DNA of 28,451 bases from Actinomycetota bacterium (GTDB lineage Bacteria; Actinomycetota; Thermoleophilia; Gaiellales; Gaiellaceae). The stretch spans positions 1 through 28,451 of the forward strand of contig VAXT01000091.1 in assembly GCA_005883245.1 (NCBI GenBank), read 5' to 3'. Of this stretch, positions 20,902 to 28,335 are shown piece after piece. The translations under genes were made by a program, and so were the position numbers. Numbering within the stretch: the first letter of the stretch is position 1; every line of letters starts with the position of its first letter. The notes under the pieces are model-generated. The model saw only the letters and a list, made by a program, of their open reading frames with translations. It was not told where the DNA came from and did not search any database.

Positions 20902-22046
20902 TGACCGCCCTGCTCCTGTACGGCGACACCGAGCGTTCCCCTGCGCTCCGCCACGAGGTGCCGATCCCGATCGGCGATCCCTTTCTCTTCGTCGAGCTGG
21001 ACGGGAGGCAGTACGTGCTGACCAGCCGGCTCGAGGAGGGGCGTGTGAGGCGAGCGCTGCCCGAGGCGGAGGTGCTCGACTATTTCGGGCTCGGGTACAA
21101 GGAGTTGGTCGAGGGCGGCTTATCCATCGCGGAAGCGAGTCGCGAGGTCGAGGCACGTGCGGTGCGGGAGATCGGGGTCGCCGAGGCGATCGTCCCCGGG
21201 GCTTTCCCTCTCGCGCTCGGCGATCGGCTGCGGGACGAGGGGATCGTTCTCACCGTCGACGATGCCGCGATCGATCTGCGGCGGCGCGCCAAGACACCCG
21301 CCGAGCTCGACGGGATCCGGGCAGCGCAGCGAGCCGCAGAGGCCGGCATGACTGCAGCGCGCGACCTGCTCGCGCGCGCACTGCCCGAGGACGGCCGTCT
21401 GCACGTGGACGGAGAGCCGCTCCTCGCCGAAGACGTCCGCGCGGCGCTGCGAGCCGCCTGTGCTGAGCATGGTGCCTCGTGCCCTCCAGACGTGATCGTC
21501 TCGTCGGTGTGGCAAGGCGACGGGCACGAGCCCGGCGCCGGCCCGCTCCCGGCCGGGCTGCCGGTCCACGTCGACCTCTGGCCGCGGCACGAGGAGAGCG
21601 GCTGCTGGGCTGACATGGCGCGCACGTTCCTCGTCGACGAACCACCCGACGCGCATGCGGAGACAATCGCCCGGAGTGCTGAGCTGGCCCGGGACGCACT
21701 CGAGCAGGCGCGGGCGGCGGTCCGTCCGGGAGCCCTCGGCCGGGAGCTCTTCGACGCCACGTGCGACCTGTTCGAAACCGCCGGCTTCGCCACGCAGCGC
21801 ACCGCCCAGGGCGGAAGGGGAGACGGCTTCCAGTGGTCGCTCGGCCACGGCGTGGGCCTCGACGTGCACGAAGGCCCGCCCCTCGGCCTTGCGGGGCACC
21901 TCCCATTCGTCGTCGGCGACGTGATCGCGCTCGAGCCGGGGCTGTGGGACAACCGGTTCGGCGGAATCATCTTCGAAGACCTCGTGCTCGTCACCGAGGA
22001 CGGGCACGAGGTCCTCACCGAGTTTCCGTACGACTTGACGCCGTAG
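20901..22046 (+). CDS. M24 family Xaa-Pro peptidase-like protein (second copy)
   Basis: A 381-residue protein with an N-terminal creatinase-like domain (about 1-150) and a pita-bread catalytic domain. Ligands for the two metals are all placed: Asp in VHVDLWPRHEESG (about 224) and WADMARTFL (about 237), His in SLGHGVGLDVHEGPP (about 315), Glu in IALEPGLWD (about 345) and Glu in GIIFEDLVLV (about 359). The insertion around PLPAGLPVHVDLWPRHEESG sets it apart from the first copy at 16604. It belongs to a branch often annotated only as M24 peptidase and may act on different dipeptides. The start ATG overlaps the DUF218 stop by one base, so it forms the end of a glycosyltransferase-DUF218-M24 operon. 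Confidence 0.92.
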   Translation: MTALLLYGDTERSPALRHEVPIPIGDPFLFVELDGRQYVLTSRLEEGRVRRALPEAEVLDYFGLGYKELVEGGLSIAEASREVEARAVREIGVAEAIVPGAFPLALGDRLRDEGIVLTVDDAAIDLRRRAKTPAELDGIRAAQRAAEAGMTAARDLLARALPEDGRLHVDGEPLLAEDVRAALRAACAEHGASCPPDVIVSSVWQGDGHEPGAGPLPAGLPVHVDLWPRHEESGCWADMARTFLVDEPPDAHAETIARSAELARDALEQARAAVRPGALGRELFDATCDLFETAGFATQRTAQGGRGDGFQWSLGHGVGLDVHEGPPLGLAGHLPFVVGDVIALEPGLWDNRFGGIIFEDLVLVTEDGHEVLTEFPYDLTP

Positions 22047-22088
22047 GCCGATTACCTGCGCGTCAGCGCGTTGGCCGGCGCCCAGGCA

Positions 22089-22106
22089 CGAGATCGTTTG
22101 ATCTCG
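22089..22106. promoter_or_regulatory. Perfect 7-base inverted repeat upstream of the cyclase-family gene
   Basis: CGAGATC (22089-22095), loop GTTT, GATCTCG (22100-22106). It lies 22 bases before the ATG at 22129 and 42 bases after the M24 stop. As RNA it is a weak terminator without a T-tract; as DNA it could be an operator or part of a promoter (TTGATC at 22098-22103 resembles a -35, but no good -10 follows). Function undecided. Confidence 0.35.
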
Positions 22107-22128
22107 GCATGAAAGGATCCAGCCTGGG

Positions 22129-23076
22129 ATGACCGAGTCGCCTTCACGCCGCGTCGAGGTCACCGCAGCGGAGTTCGCCGAGCTCTTTCGGGGCGTCAGC
22201 TCCTGGGGGCGCTGGGGCGAGCGCGACGAGCGTGGGGCGCTGAATCGCCTCGCGCCCGAGCGGGTGGTCGCCGCGTCGCGTCTCGTGCGCGACGGGACAA
22301 CGGTGACGCTGAGCTTGCCGATGAACACGAAGGCCGCGGAGGACAACCCCGAGCCCGCGGTGCACTACATGACGACCACCCAGGCCGTCGGCGAAGACGA
22401 GTCGGGGAAGCTGCGGTTCGCGAAGGACTTCGTAGGCGCCGACTACCACCACGACGGCCACACGCACATCGACGCGCTCTGCCACGTCATCTACGACGGC
22501 TCGCTCTACAACGGGGCTCCGGCCGGGGCCGTGACCGACCGAGGGGCCGCGGCCGATTCGATCGAGGTCCTCGCGAACGGCTTGGTCGCCCGAGGCGTAC
22601 TGCTCGATATCCCCCGTCTCCGGGGAGTGCCGTGGCTGGAGCCGGGCGAGCACGTCTTTCGTGACGAGCTCGAGGCCGCCGAGCTCGAGCAGGGCGTGAC
22701 CGTCGGCGAGGGTGACGTGCTCCTCGTTCGCACCGGTCACACCCGTCGCCTCGGCGAGCTGGGGCCGTGGCCGACGGCGACTGCCAAATCGGGCCTGCAT
22801 CCCACTGCGATGCCGTTCGTCGCGGAGCACGGGGTTTCAGTGCTCGGCGGCGACGGCAACAGCGACACCGCCCCCAGCCGCACCGAAGGCGTCGACTTCC
22901 CGATCCACGTCCTGGCGCTCAACGCCATGGGCGTCCACCTGCTCGACTACCTGCAGCTCGAGGACCTGCTGGCCGCCTGCGAACGGGCAGGGCGTTGGGA
23001 GTTCCTCTTCGTCGCTGCACCCCTCCGCATCACGGGGGGAACGGGCTCGCCGCTGAACCCGCTGGCCGTCCTCTGA
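22129..23076 (+). CDS. Cyclase family protein (kynurenine-formamidase-like hydrolase)
   Basis: A 315-residue metal-dependent hydrolase of the cyclase (PF04199) family, which includes bacterial kynurenine formamidase, isatin hydrolase and polyketide-cyclase-named relatives. The metal-site motif, usually HxGTHxDxPxH, appears as HHDGHTHIDALCHV (about 107-120), keeping the His and Asp ligands. WGERDERGALNRLAPERV near the N-terminus and the C-terminal IHVLALNAMGVHLLDYLQLE are typical of the longer, actinobacterial branch. No tryptophan-degradation genes are close, so the substrate is open. The gene has its own upstream region (82 bases after the M24 stop) and ends 19 bases before the convergent DUF899 gene. 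It looks complete. Confidence 0.88.
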   Translation: MTESPSRRVEVTAAEFAELFRGVSSWGRWGERDERGALNRLAPERVVAASRLVRDGTTVTLSLPMNTKAAEDNPEPAVHYMTTTQAVGEDESGKLRFAKDFVGADYHHDGHTHIDALCHVIYDGSLYNGAPAGAVTDRGAAADSIEVLANGLVARGVLLDIPRLRGVPWLEPGEHVFRDELEAAELEQGVTVGEGDVLLVRTGHTRRLGELGPWPTATAKSGLHPTAMPFVAEHGVSVLGGDGNSDTAPSRTEGVDFPIHVLALNAMGVHLLDYLQLEDLLAACERAGRWEFLFVAAPLRITGGTGSPLNPLAVL

Positions 23077-23095
23077 GCGGGCCACGCGTCCGCGG

Positions 23096-23695
23096 CTAGG
23101 CGTCCTCGTATTCGTCGTGTCGGCGCCACCACTCATAGGGCTTGGTCTGCGGGTACCCGGCGGGCGAGTCCTCCCAGCTCTCCTGACGGCCGAGCGGCGT
23201 CAGGTCGAGGAACGTCCAGACACTGCCGAGAGCCTCGACCCCGCGGCTCGTCGTGAAGTACGTCCAGTCGACATTGAAGTCGCTCTCGAATGACGAGTAC
23301 CACGGGATCGTCCAACCCATCCGCTTTCGGTACGCCTCGATCTTCGCGATCGGCGCGCGGGACACGAGCGCGAAGGACGCGTCGCGGGCATGGAGGTGGG
23401 CCAGATGGCCGATCTGGTCGACGAACATGGAGCAGCCGTCGCAGCCGACGTCCTGGTTCGGTCCGAACATGAAGTGATAGAGGAGCAGTTGCCTGCGCCC
23501 CTCGAACAGGTCGAGCAGCGAGGCCTTGCCGCCCGGCCCGTCGAAGACGTAGTCCTTGTCGATCCGGACCCTCGGCAGCCGACGACGCTCGGCGGCGAGC
23601 GCGTCTCGTGCCCGGGTGGCTTCCTTTTCCTTGGCAAGGAGCGCCTCCCGCGCTGCTTGCCACTCCGTCTGGGAGACGACCGGTGGAAGGTCCAT
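23096..23695 (-). CDS. DUF899 thioredoxin-like protein, apparently shortened
   Basis: A 199-residue thioredoxin-fold protein. MDLPPVVSQTEWQAAREALL opens the family pattern. It continues with EATRARDALAAERRRLPRVR and DYVFDGPGGKASLLDLFEGR, the CxxC-type site DVGCDGCSMFVDQIGHLAHL, and ALVSRAPIAKIEAYRKRMGW. After SDFNVDW it jumps to TYFTTSRGVEALGSVWTFLD and LTPLGRQESWEDSP. In the homologues I remember, 20-55 residues including a V-F-L-R-D-G-D strand lie between these blocks, so an in-frame deletion near 23258-23272 is suspected. The start is supported by AAGGAG six bases upstream of the ATG at 23695. It is 34 bases downstream of a paralogous gene. DUF899 proteins are thought to be redox proteins, but their reaction is unknown. 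Confidence 0.8.
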   Translation of the reverse strand: MDLPPVVSQTEWQAAREALLAKEKEATRARDALAAERRRLPRVRIDKDYVFDGPGGKASLLDLFEGRRQLLLYHFMFGPNQDVGCDGCSMFVDQIGHLAHLHARDASFALVSRAPIAKIEAYRKRMGWTIPWYSSFESDFNVDWTYFTTSRGVEALGSVWTFLDLTPLGRQESWEDSPAGYPQTKPYEWWRRHDEYEDA

Positions 23696-23729
23696 GGCGC
23701 TCCTTTCAGTGGTTCGTCGAGTTCTCGAC

Positions 23730-24467
23730 TCAGTCCGGGTACTCGTCCTTGCGCCAGGCGCGGGGCTCCTCGGGTTGCTCTTTCGGCGTTCGCTCGAGCA
23801 GGAAGGTGAAGTACGGCGCGACAAACGGGTCGGGCGCCGCCACCGTGTAGGTGTGGTAGACGGTTCCGTTCTCGCGAGCGAAGGCGATCCAGCTCGGGTT
23901 CTCGCGCATGCCGTCCTCGAGCTCGGCCCCGACCTGGTCTGACCACTCCTCGAGCCAGTCGGGCGGGTCGTCGATCAGCTGCTTGATCTCGGGCACCTCC
24001 TGCGCCTGCTCCTTCTTCAACGCCAGGCCGAAGTCGAAGGCGAAGTCGGTGTCGTAGGTGGAGACGTAGGGGAACTGCCAGCCCATGCGCTTCTTGTAGG
24101 CGGTCAGCCGCTCGATCGGCGCCCGCGAGAAGCAGATGAGCGTCACATCGCGGTGATTGAGGTGGACGAGCCCGCCGTCGAGCTCGTCGGCCAGGCTGCT
24201 GCAGCCGGGGCAGGCGCCTTTCGTGTAGGCCGGGCCGAACATGATGTTGTAGGCGAGGAGCTGGGAACGCCCGTCGAAGAGCTCGGCGAGCGTCTTCTTG
24301 CCCCCCTCGGTGTCGAACAGGTACTCCTTCTCGACGGGGACCCAGGGGAGATCGAGACGCTTTCTCTTAACCTCCTCGTCTCGCTCGGCCTGCTCGGCCT
24401 CGAGCTTGGCGAGCTCGTCCCGGGCCGCCTGCCATTGCTCGCGGGTGCCGATCTTGTGTTCGGGCAT
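23730..24467 (-). CDS. DUF899 thioredoxin-like protein (full length)
   Basis: A 245-residue thioredoxin-fold protein of the DUF899 family. MPEHKIGTREQWQAARDELA is followed by VEKEYLFDTEGGKKTLAELF, then NIMFGPAYTKGACPGCSSLA with a CPGC active-site-like pair, and CFSRAPIERLTAYKKRMGWQ. The C-terminal half has WIAFARENGTVYHTYTVAAP and FVAPYFTFLLERTP. A GGAGG lies 8 bases before the ATG at 24467. The gene is the promoter-proximal member of a two-gene operon with the shorter paralogue (34-base gap), implying an old tandem duplication with divergence. Possible role: peroxide or disulfide reduction; this is inference from the fold. The 126-base gap upstream, shared with the divergent membrane cyclase, contains a short inverted repeat. 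Confidence 0.88.
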   Translation of the reverse strand: MPEHKIGTREQWQAARDELAKLEAEQAERDEEVKRKRLDLPWVPVEKEYLFDTEGGKKTLAELFDGRSQLLAYNIMFGPAYTKGACPGCSSLADELDGGLVHLNHRDVTLICFSRAPIERLTAYKKRMGWQFPYVSTYDTDFAFDFGLALKKEQAQEVPEIKQLIDDPPDWLEEWSDQVGAELEDGMRENPSWIAFARENGTVYHTYTVAAPDPFVAPYFTFLLERTPKEQPEEPRAWRKDEYPD

Positions 24468-24495
24468 CTCCTTTCCCTCCTGTTGCTCGTGTGAA

Positions 24496-24511
24496 CCGAC
24501 ACATTCGTCGG
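24496..24511. promoter_or_regulatory. CCGAC-N6-GTCGG inverted repeat in a divergent promoter region
   Basis: CCGAC (24496-24500) and GTCGG (24507-24511) with a 6-base spacer lie in the 126-base gap between the DUF899 pair and the membrane cyclase, 29 bases upstream of the DUF899 start. This could be a repressor site. The arms are short and GC-rich, so a chance match is possible. Confidence 0.3.
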
Positions 24512-24593
24512 CTCGGACGCTACCGATCACGAACTGAGACGCGCGGCGACCCGGAAACTCATCGCAGCAGGCGCACGAGTAACGTCTCTCGCG

Positions 24594-25913
24594 ATGCGCC
24601 TCCTGGACCGGACCCGAGCGGTGGTGGATCGGCTCGTCGCGTTCCTGGCGCTGGTTGGCGCGGACCCGCACGACGACGAGGACCTACGTGCTCGAAAGGC
24701 GCTGCTGGTCCTGATCTCGGTCTTGATCCTGCCGGTCGCTGCGCTCTGGGGCGCGCTGTATCTCGCGTTCGGATCCCCGGTCGGGGTGGTGCCGCTCGTC
24801 TACTTCGGCATCCTGCTCGGTGCGATCGCCGTGTTTTCGCGCACGCGCGACTTCCCGTGGCTGCTCCGGGTGGCCCAGATCGACATCCTGCTCGCGCCGA
24901 CGCTGTCGATGATCCCGCTCGGTGGGTTTCTCGACGCGGGCGGCGTCGGCCTGTGGGGGATTCTCGCCCCGCTCGGGGCGCTCGTGTTCAGCAACGTCAG
25001 GTCGGCGGCCCGCTGGTACGTCGCGTACGTCGTCGTGTTCCTCGGATCGGGAATCGTGGGCGAGATCATCGGCCCGGTCTGGGAGCCGCTACCCGTCTGG
25101 TTCACGAGCACGATGCTGGCGCTGAACATCGCGGTCGGCGGCACCATCGTGTTCACGCTGCTCGCGGTGTTCGCAGGCCAGCGCCGCGCTGCCCTCGCAG
25201 CGCTCCGGCTGGAGCAGGCGAAGGCCGAGAACCTCCTGCTCAACATCCTCCCGCGCTCGATCGCCGACCGGCTGAAGGCCCAGGCGCAACCGATCGCGGA
25301 TCAGTTCGGGTCGGCCTCGATCCTGTTCGCCGACGTCGTCGACTTCACACCCTGGTCGGAGCGTCTCCCGCCCGCCGAGGTGGTCGGCTACCTCGATCAC
25401 CTGTTCAGTCGCTTCGACGACCTCGCGGAACGCCACGGGCTCGAGAAGATCAAGACCATCGGCGATTGCTACATGGCCGCCGCGGGAGTCCCGACGCCGC
25501 GCCCCGACCACGCTCGCGCTCTCGCGCTCATGGCGCTCGACATGCTCGACGCGATGCGCTCGGACGACGAAGTCGGGCGCCTCGGCCTCGAGCTCCGGGT
25601 CGGCATCAACTCGGGCCCGGTGGTGGCGGGCGTGATCGGCCGAAAGCGCTTCCTCTACGACCTCTGGGGCGACGCCGTGAATACGGCCAGTCGCATGGAG
25701 TCCCACGGGACGCCGGGGCGAATCCAGATCACCGGGGCAACCTACGAGCTACTCGCGGACGAGTTCGAGTGCGTGCCTCGGGGGACGATCACCGTGAAGG
25801 GAAAGGGCGAGGTCGAGACGTGGTACCTCGTCGGTCGACGGGGCGATGGCGCGTCGGCCGCCGACGAGGCACGCGAGCACACGCTCGCCGAACGAGGGCT
25901 CGAGTCCTCGTGA
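24594..25913 (+). CDS. Membrane-bound class III adenylate cyclase
   Basis: A 439-residue protein with an N-terminal membrane domain of about six helices (residues 35-200), a short helical linker (LEQAKAENLLLNILPRSIAD, the cyclase-transducer-like element) and a C-terminal class III catalytic domain (about 235-420). Catalytic residues are complete: metal Asp in ILFADVVDFTPWSE and TIGDCYMAAAG, adenine-selecting Lys in LEKIKTIGD and Asp in YDLWGDAVN, and the transition-state Asn and Arg in GDAVNTASRMES. It should make cAMP. The layout matches membrane cyclases of actinobacteria, with no HAMP or CHASE domain seen, so the stimulus is sensed through the membrane part. The gene is transcribed alone, divergent from the DUF899 pair and ended by a strong hairpin at 25924-25953. 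Confidence 0.94.
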   Translation: MRLLDRTRAVVDRLVAFLALVGADPHDDEDLRARKALLVLISVLILPVAALWGALYLAFGSPVGVVPLVYFGILLGAIAVFSRTRDFPWLLRVAQIDILLAPTLSMIPLGGFLDAGGVGLWGILAPLGALVFSNVRSAARWYVAYVVVFLGSGIVGEIIGPVWEPLPVWFTSTMLALNIAVGGTIVFTLLAVFAGQRRAALAALRLEQAKAENLLLNILPRSIADRLKAQAQPIADQFGSASILFADVVDFTPWSERLPPAEVVGYLDHLFSRFDDLAERHGLEKIKTIGDCYMAAAGVPTPRPDHARALALMALDMLDAMRSDDEVGRLGLELRVGINSGPVVAGVIGRKRFLYDLWGDAVNTASRMESHGTPGRIQITGATYELLADEFECVPRGTITVKGKGEVETWYLVGRRGDGASAADEAREHTLAERGLESS

Positions 25914-25923
25914 CAGAAACCCA

Positions 25924-25953
25924 GACAGCCGGCGGCGGTGGCCGCCGGCTGTC
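25924..25953. terminator. 13-base-pair perfect hairpin between convergent genes
   Basis: GACAGCCGGCGGC (25924-25936), loop GGTG, GCCGCCGGCTGTC (25941-25953): a perfect 13-base-pair stem, 11 bases after the cyclase stop and 24 bases from the end of the convergent kinase gene. There is no run of T after it on the plus strand, but in GC-rich actinobacteria stem-only terminators are common. It probably acts for both genes. Confidence 0.75.
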
Positions 25954-25976
25954 CCTCCCGGAACCCTGAAGGGCCT

Positions 25977-27366
25977 TCAGCTCATGAGAATCTGGTCTCG
26001 GCGCCGGCGCGCGAACGTCGAAATCGGGCTCTGCTCGCCTCCATGTCCCTTGCGTGGGATCACGACCTCGAAGCGCGCCCCGTGCGGCACCGCAGGCTCG
26101 TATGCGCGCGAACCGGTCGAACAGGCGAGGAACGAAGTCACGCGGGACACCGTCGCCCCGATCCTCGACCACGAGACGGAGGTGCCGGTCCTCCCCGACC
26201 GCGCTGATCGTGACCGGCGGCTTGCCGTGCCGCAGCGAGTTCGCGACCAGGTTCGAGACCATACGATCCAGCGCTTCCGGATCCACCACCGCCTGCATGT
26301 CCGGCGGAACCGCGATCGTGACCGCCTCCAAGCGGATATCCACCAGCGAACGGACGAGCTCCTCGATCTTGGGCCGGAGGTGAACGGGCTCAGGCGAGAT
26401 ACGGATCGCCGCCAGGTCGAGGCGAGACAGGTCGAGCAGCTGTTCGGCCAGATTCCGCATCCGGGCGATCTGCTCTCGTAGCGCTTCTTGCAGCTCCAGG
26501 CGCTTCGGCCTCGCCAGCTCGTCGTCTCTCTTGTTCAACGTGACGGAGATGCCGTAGATGTTCGACAAAGGGGTCCGCAGCTCGTGTGTAGCGAGCGCGA
26601 TGTACTCGGTCTTCAGAACGTCGAGCTCCTGCAGCTCTTCGCGGGCGAGAGCGTCTTCGAGCAAGGTTGCGGCCACGACGCCGACCGTCGCGAGCGCCTC
26701 CTCGTCGGTCTCGGTCAGTGAGACCGGGGCGGCGCGCGCGCCGCAGAGAAAGGCGAGACAGCGGTCCTCGCTGATCAGCGGGAGGACAAACGCAGAGGTG
26801 AGATCTCCAGCGGTAAGGAAGACGAGGCTCTGCGTCTCCTGCGCAAGGGAGATGCTCGCGGTCCGTTGTTGGTCGACACGCTCGGCCGGAGCGTCGCCGG
26901 CGAACGCGATCTGTCCGACCTCGTCGGCTTCGTCGTCGTATTGCACTGCCGCCACGGAGTCGAACTCGAACGTCTCCGCCACGGCGGCGCAGACGCGCTC
27001 GAGAAGAACCGAGGAGGTGGGACGACTGCGGCCCGCGATCGAAACGCGTCGGAGAGCCTCGAGCGTCTTCCCACGGCCCGGCGCGAGGCTGATCATTGGC
27101 TCGCCGCGAGCGCGGCCGACGTTCATCAGCGTGTAGGAGCGATCTCCGATCGAGAGTGTGGCCGACTCGGCACCGTCCTCGCTCAGCCAGGTCTCGACGA
27201 CGTCGAGGACGCCCATGACCGCACGGGACTCCCATTCGGATTCGACGCAAACCTGGTTCCGTGATCGATCGAACGAGATCGACGACCTGTCGAAGATCCT
27301 CGCCAGCCGGTCCACGAGGGCGGGGACGCCCGTAGCGTCCTCGACCGCGACACGAATCTCGACCAT
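25977..27366 (-). pseudogene. GAF-domain sensor histidine kinase, frameshifted with loss of the ATP-lid region
   Basis: The intact part (about 425 residues) has an uncharacterised N-terminal domain (1-90), a GAF domain (about 100-240), the phosphorylation site ALATHELRTPLSN (His about 258), the N-box MVSNLVANSLRHGKP (about 368) and the D/F-box VVEDRGDGVPRDFVPRLFDR then FARI. The unshifted frame then continues as unrelated sequence to 25789, inside the convergent cyclase gene. A different frame from about 26104 reads AYEPAVPHGARFEVVIPRKG and stops at 25977, which is the normal end of such kinases. Some 30 residues with the G-x-G-L-G-L-A-I box are missing between these pieces (join about 26099-26108), so ATP binding would fail. 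Possibly an assembly error. GGAGG precedes the ATG at 27366. The gene is divergent from the ANTAR regulator. Confidence 0.85.
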
Positions 27367-27721
27367 CGGGCCCCTCCCAGGTTGGAAGCCTCATCGCCGA
27401 CCGGGCTGTTGAGGTCGGCTGGAACATGCTCCAACCTGCTCTGCTGAGGGTGGACTGTTGGCGGCTCGCTTGTTCTGACCCGCCCGTACTCGACTGCGCC
27501 GAAGGTTATGGACGCGAGCGTTTGGGAACATACCAGGGAACCGTCAAACCGACAGATCGTGCTTGATTGGAGTTCGCTAAAATCCATCGTTCCTCGTCGC
27601 TCAGAGCGCCGGAGTGAAGCTGCTGGTCACGCTGACGATGGCTGAAAATTCGAGGATCGAACAGCCTCCCGATGGGCCTGCGAACGCCCGGATCGTGCCG
27701 AGCATGACCGAGGGCGAGCCG
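27367..27721. other. 355-base divergent regulatory gap between kinase and ANTAR regulator
   Basis: No convincing gene is seen here. It contains a palindrome TGGAACATGCTCCA (27420-27433, one mismatched pair) and two direct copies of GGGAAC (27524-27529 and 27536-27541). The second is followed after 16 bases by CGTG (27558-27561), resembling an ECF-type promoter, with AT-richer sequence (TAAAAT, 27578-27583) further on. Open starts for the ANTAR gene lie at GTG 27614, ATG 27638 and ATG 27704, so the last 100 bases may be either leader or coding. Confidence 0.45.
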
Positions 27722-28318
27722 ATGCATCTTCGTGTGCTGATTGCGAACGAGAAGCGCGATCGGCTCGAACTGCTCGCGCAGGTCGTAATCGGCCTCGGCC
27801 ATGACGTGATCGCTCGCGAGATCTACGTCAAGGAGGTTGGAGCCGCCACCGAGAGGGAGCGGCCGGATGTGGCCCTCGTCGGTCTCGGCCTTAGCTCGGA
27901 GCACGCCCTCGACCTGATCACGGAGATCGTCCGTGAAGCCGCGTGTCCCGTGATCGCGTTGCTGCACGCGAAGGATCCTGTCTACGTCCGGGAAGCGGCG
28001 AAGCGCGGCGTTTTCGCCTACATCGTGGACGGCGACGCTGCCGAGCTGCAGAGCGCAATCGACATCACGCTGCAGCGCTTCGCCGAATACCAGAGCCTCC
28101 AGGGCGCCTTCGGCCGGCGGGCGCTGATCGAGCAGGCGAAAGGCATCTTGATGGCGCGGCACGCGATCGATGCCGACGGCGCCTTCGACATGCTCCGGGA
28201 CCACTCGCAGCACAACGGCCGGAAGCTGGTCGACGTCGCGCAGGCGATCGTCGACAGCCATTTGCTGTTGCTAGTGCCGGCACAGGCCACGCCGGGAAGT
28301 CCCGAGCCGGCACAATAA
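27722..28318 (+). CDS. ANTAR-domain regulator with a pseudo-receiver
   Basis: A 198-residue protein: a receiver-like domain (1 to about 115) followed by an ANTAR RNA-binding domain (about 130-185, ALIEQAKGILMARHAIDADG then AFDMLRDH and KLVDVAQAIVD). ANTAR proteins bind twin hairpins in leader RNA and prevent termination. The receiver lacks the normal chemistry. The acidic pair after strand 1 is NE (LRVLIANEKRDR), the phospho-acceptor position after RPDVALV is Gly, and the conserved Lys before Pro is Asp (FAYIVDGDAAEL). It therefore cannot be phosphorylated in the usual way and may respond to protein contact or a ligand. ATG 27722 is chosen because homologues begin near this strand and GAGGG lies upstream; GTG 27614 would add 36 residues. 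It is divergent from the damaged histidine kinase, which may have been a partner. Confidence 0.88.
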   Translation: MHLRVLIANEKRDRLELLAQVVIGLGHDVIAREIYVKEVGAATERERPDVALVGLGLSSEHALDLITEIVREAACPVIALLHAKDPVYVREAAKRGVFAYIVDGDAAELQSAIDITLQRFAEYQSLQGAFGRRALIEQAKGILMARHAIDADGAFDMLRDHSQHNGRKLVDVAQAIVDSHLLLLVPAQATPGSPEPAQ

Positions 28319-28335
28319 GACGCTGGCGGCTTGAC

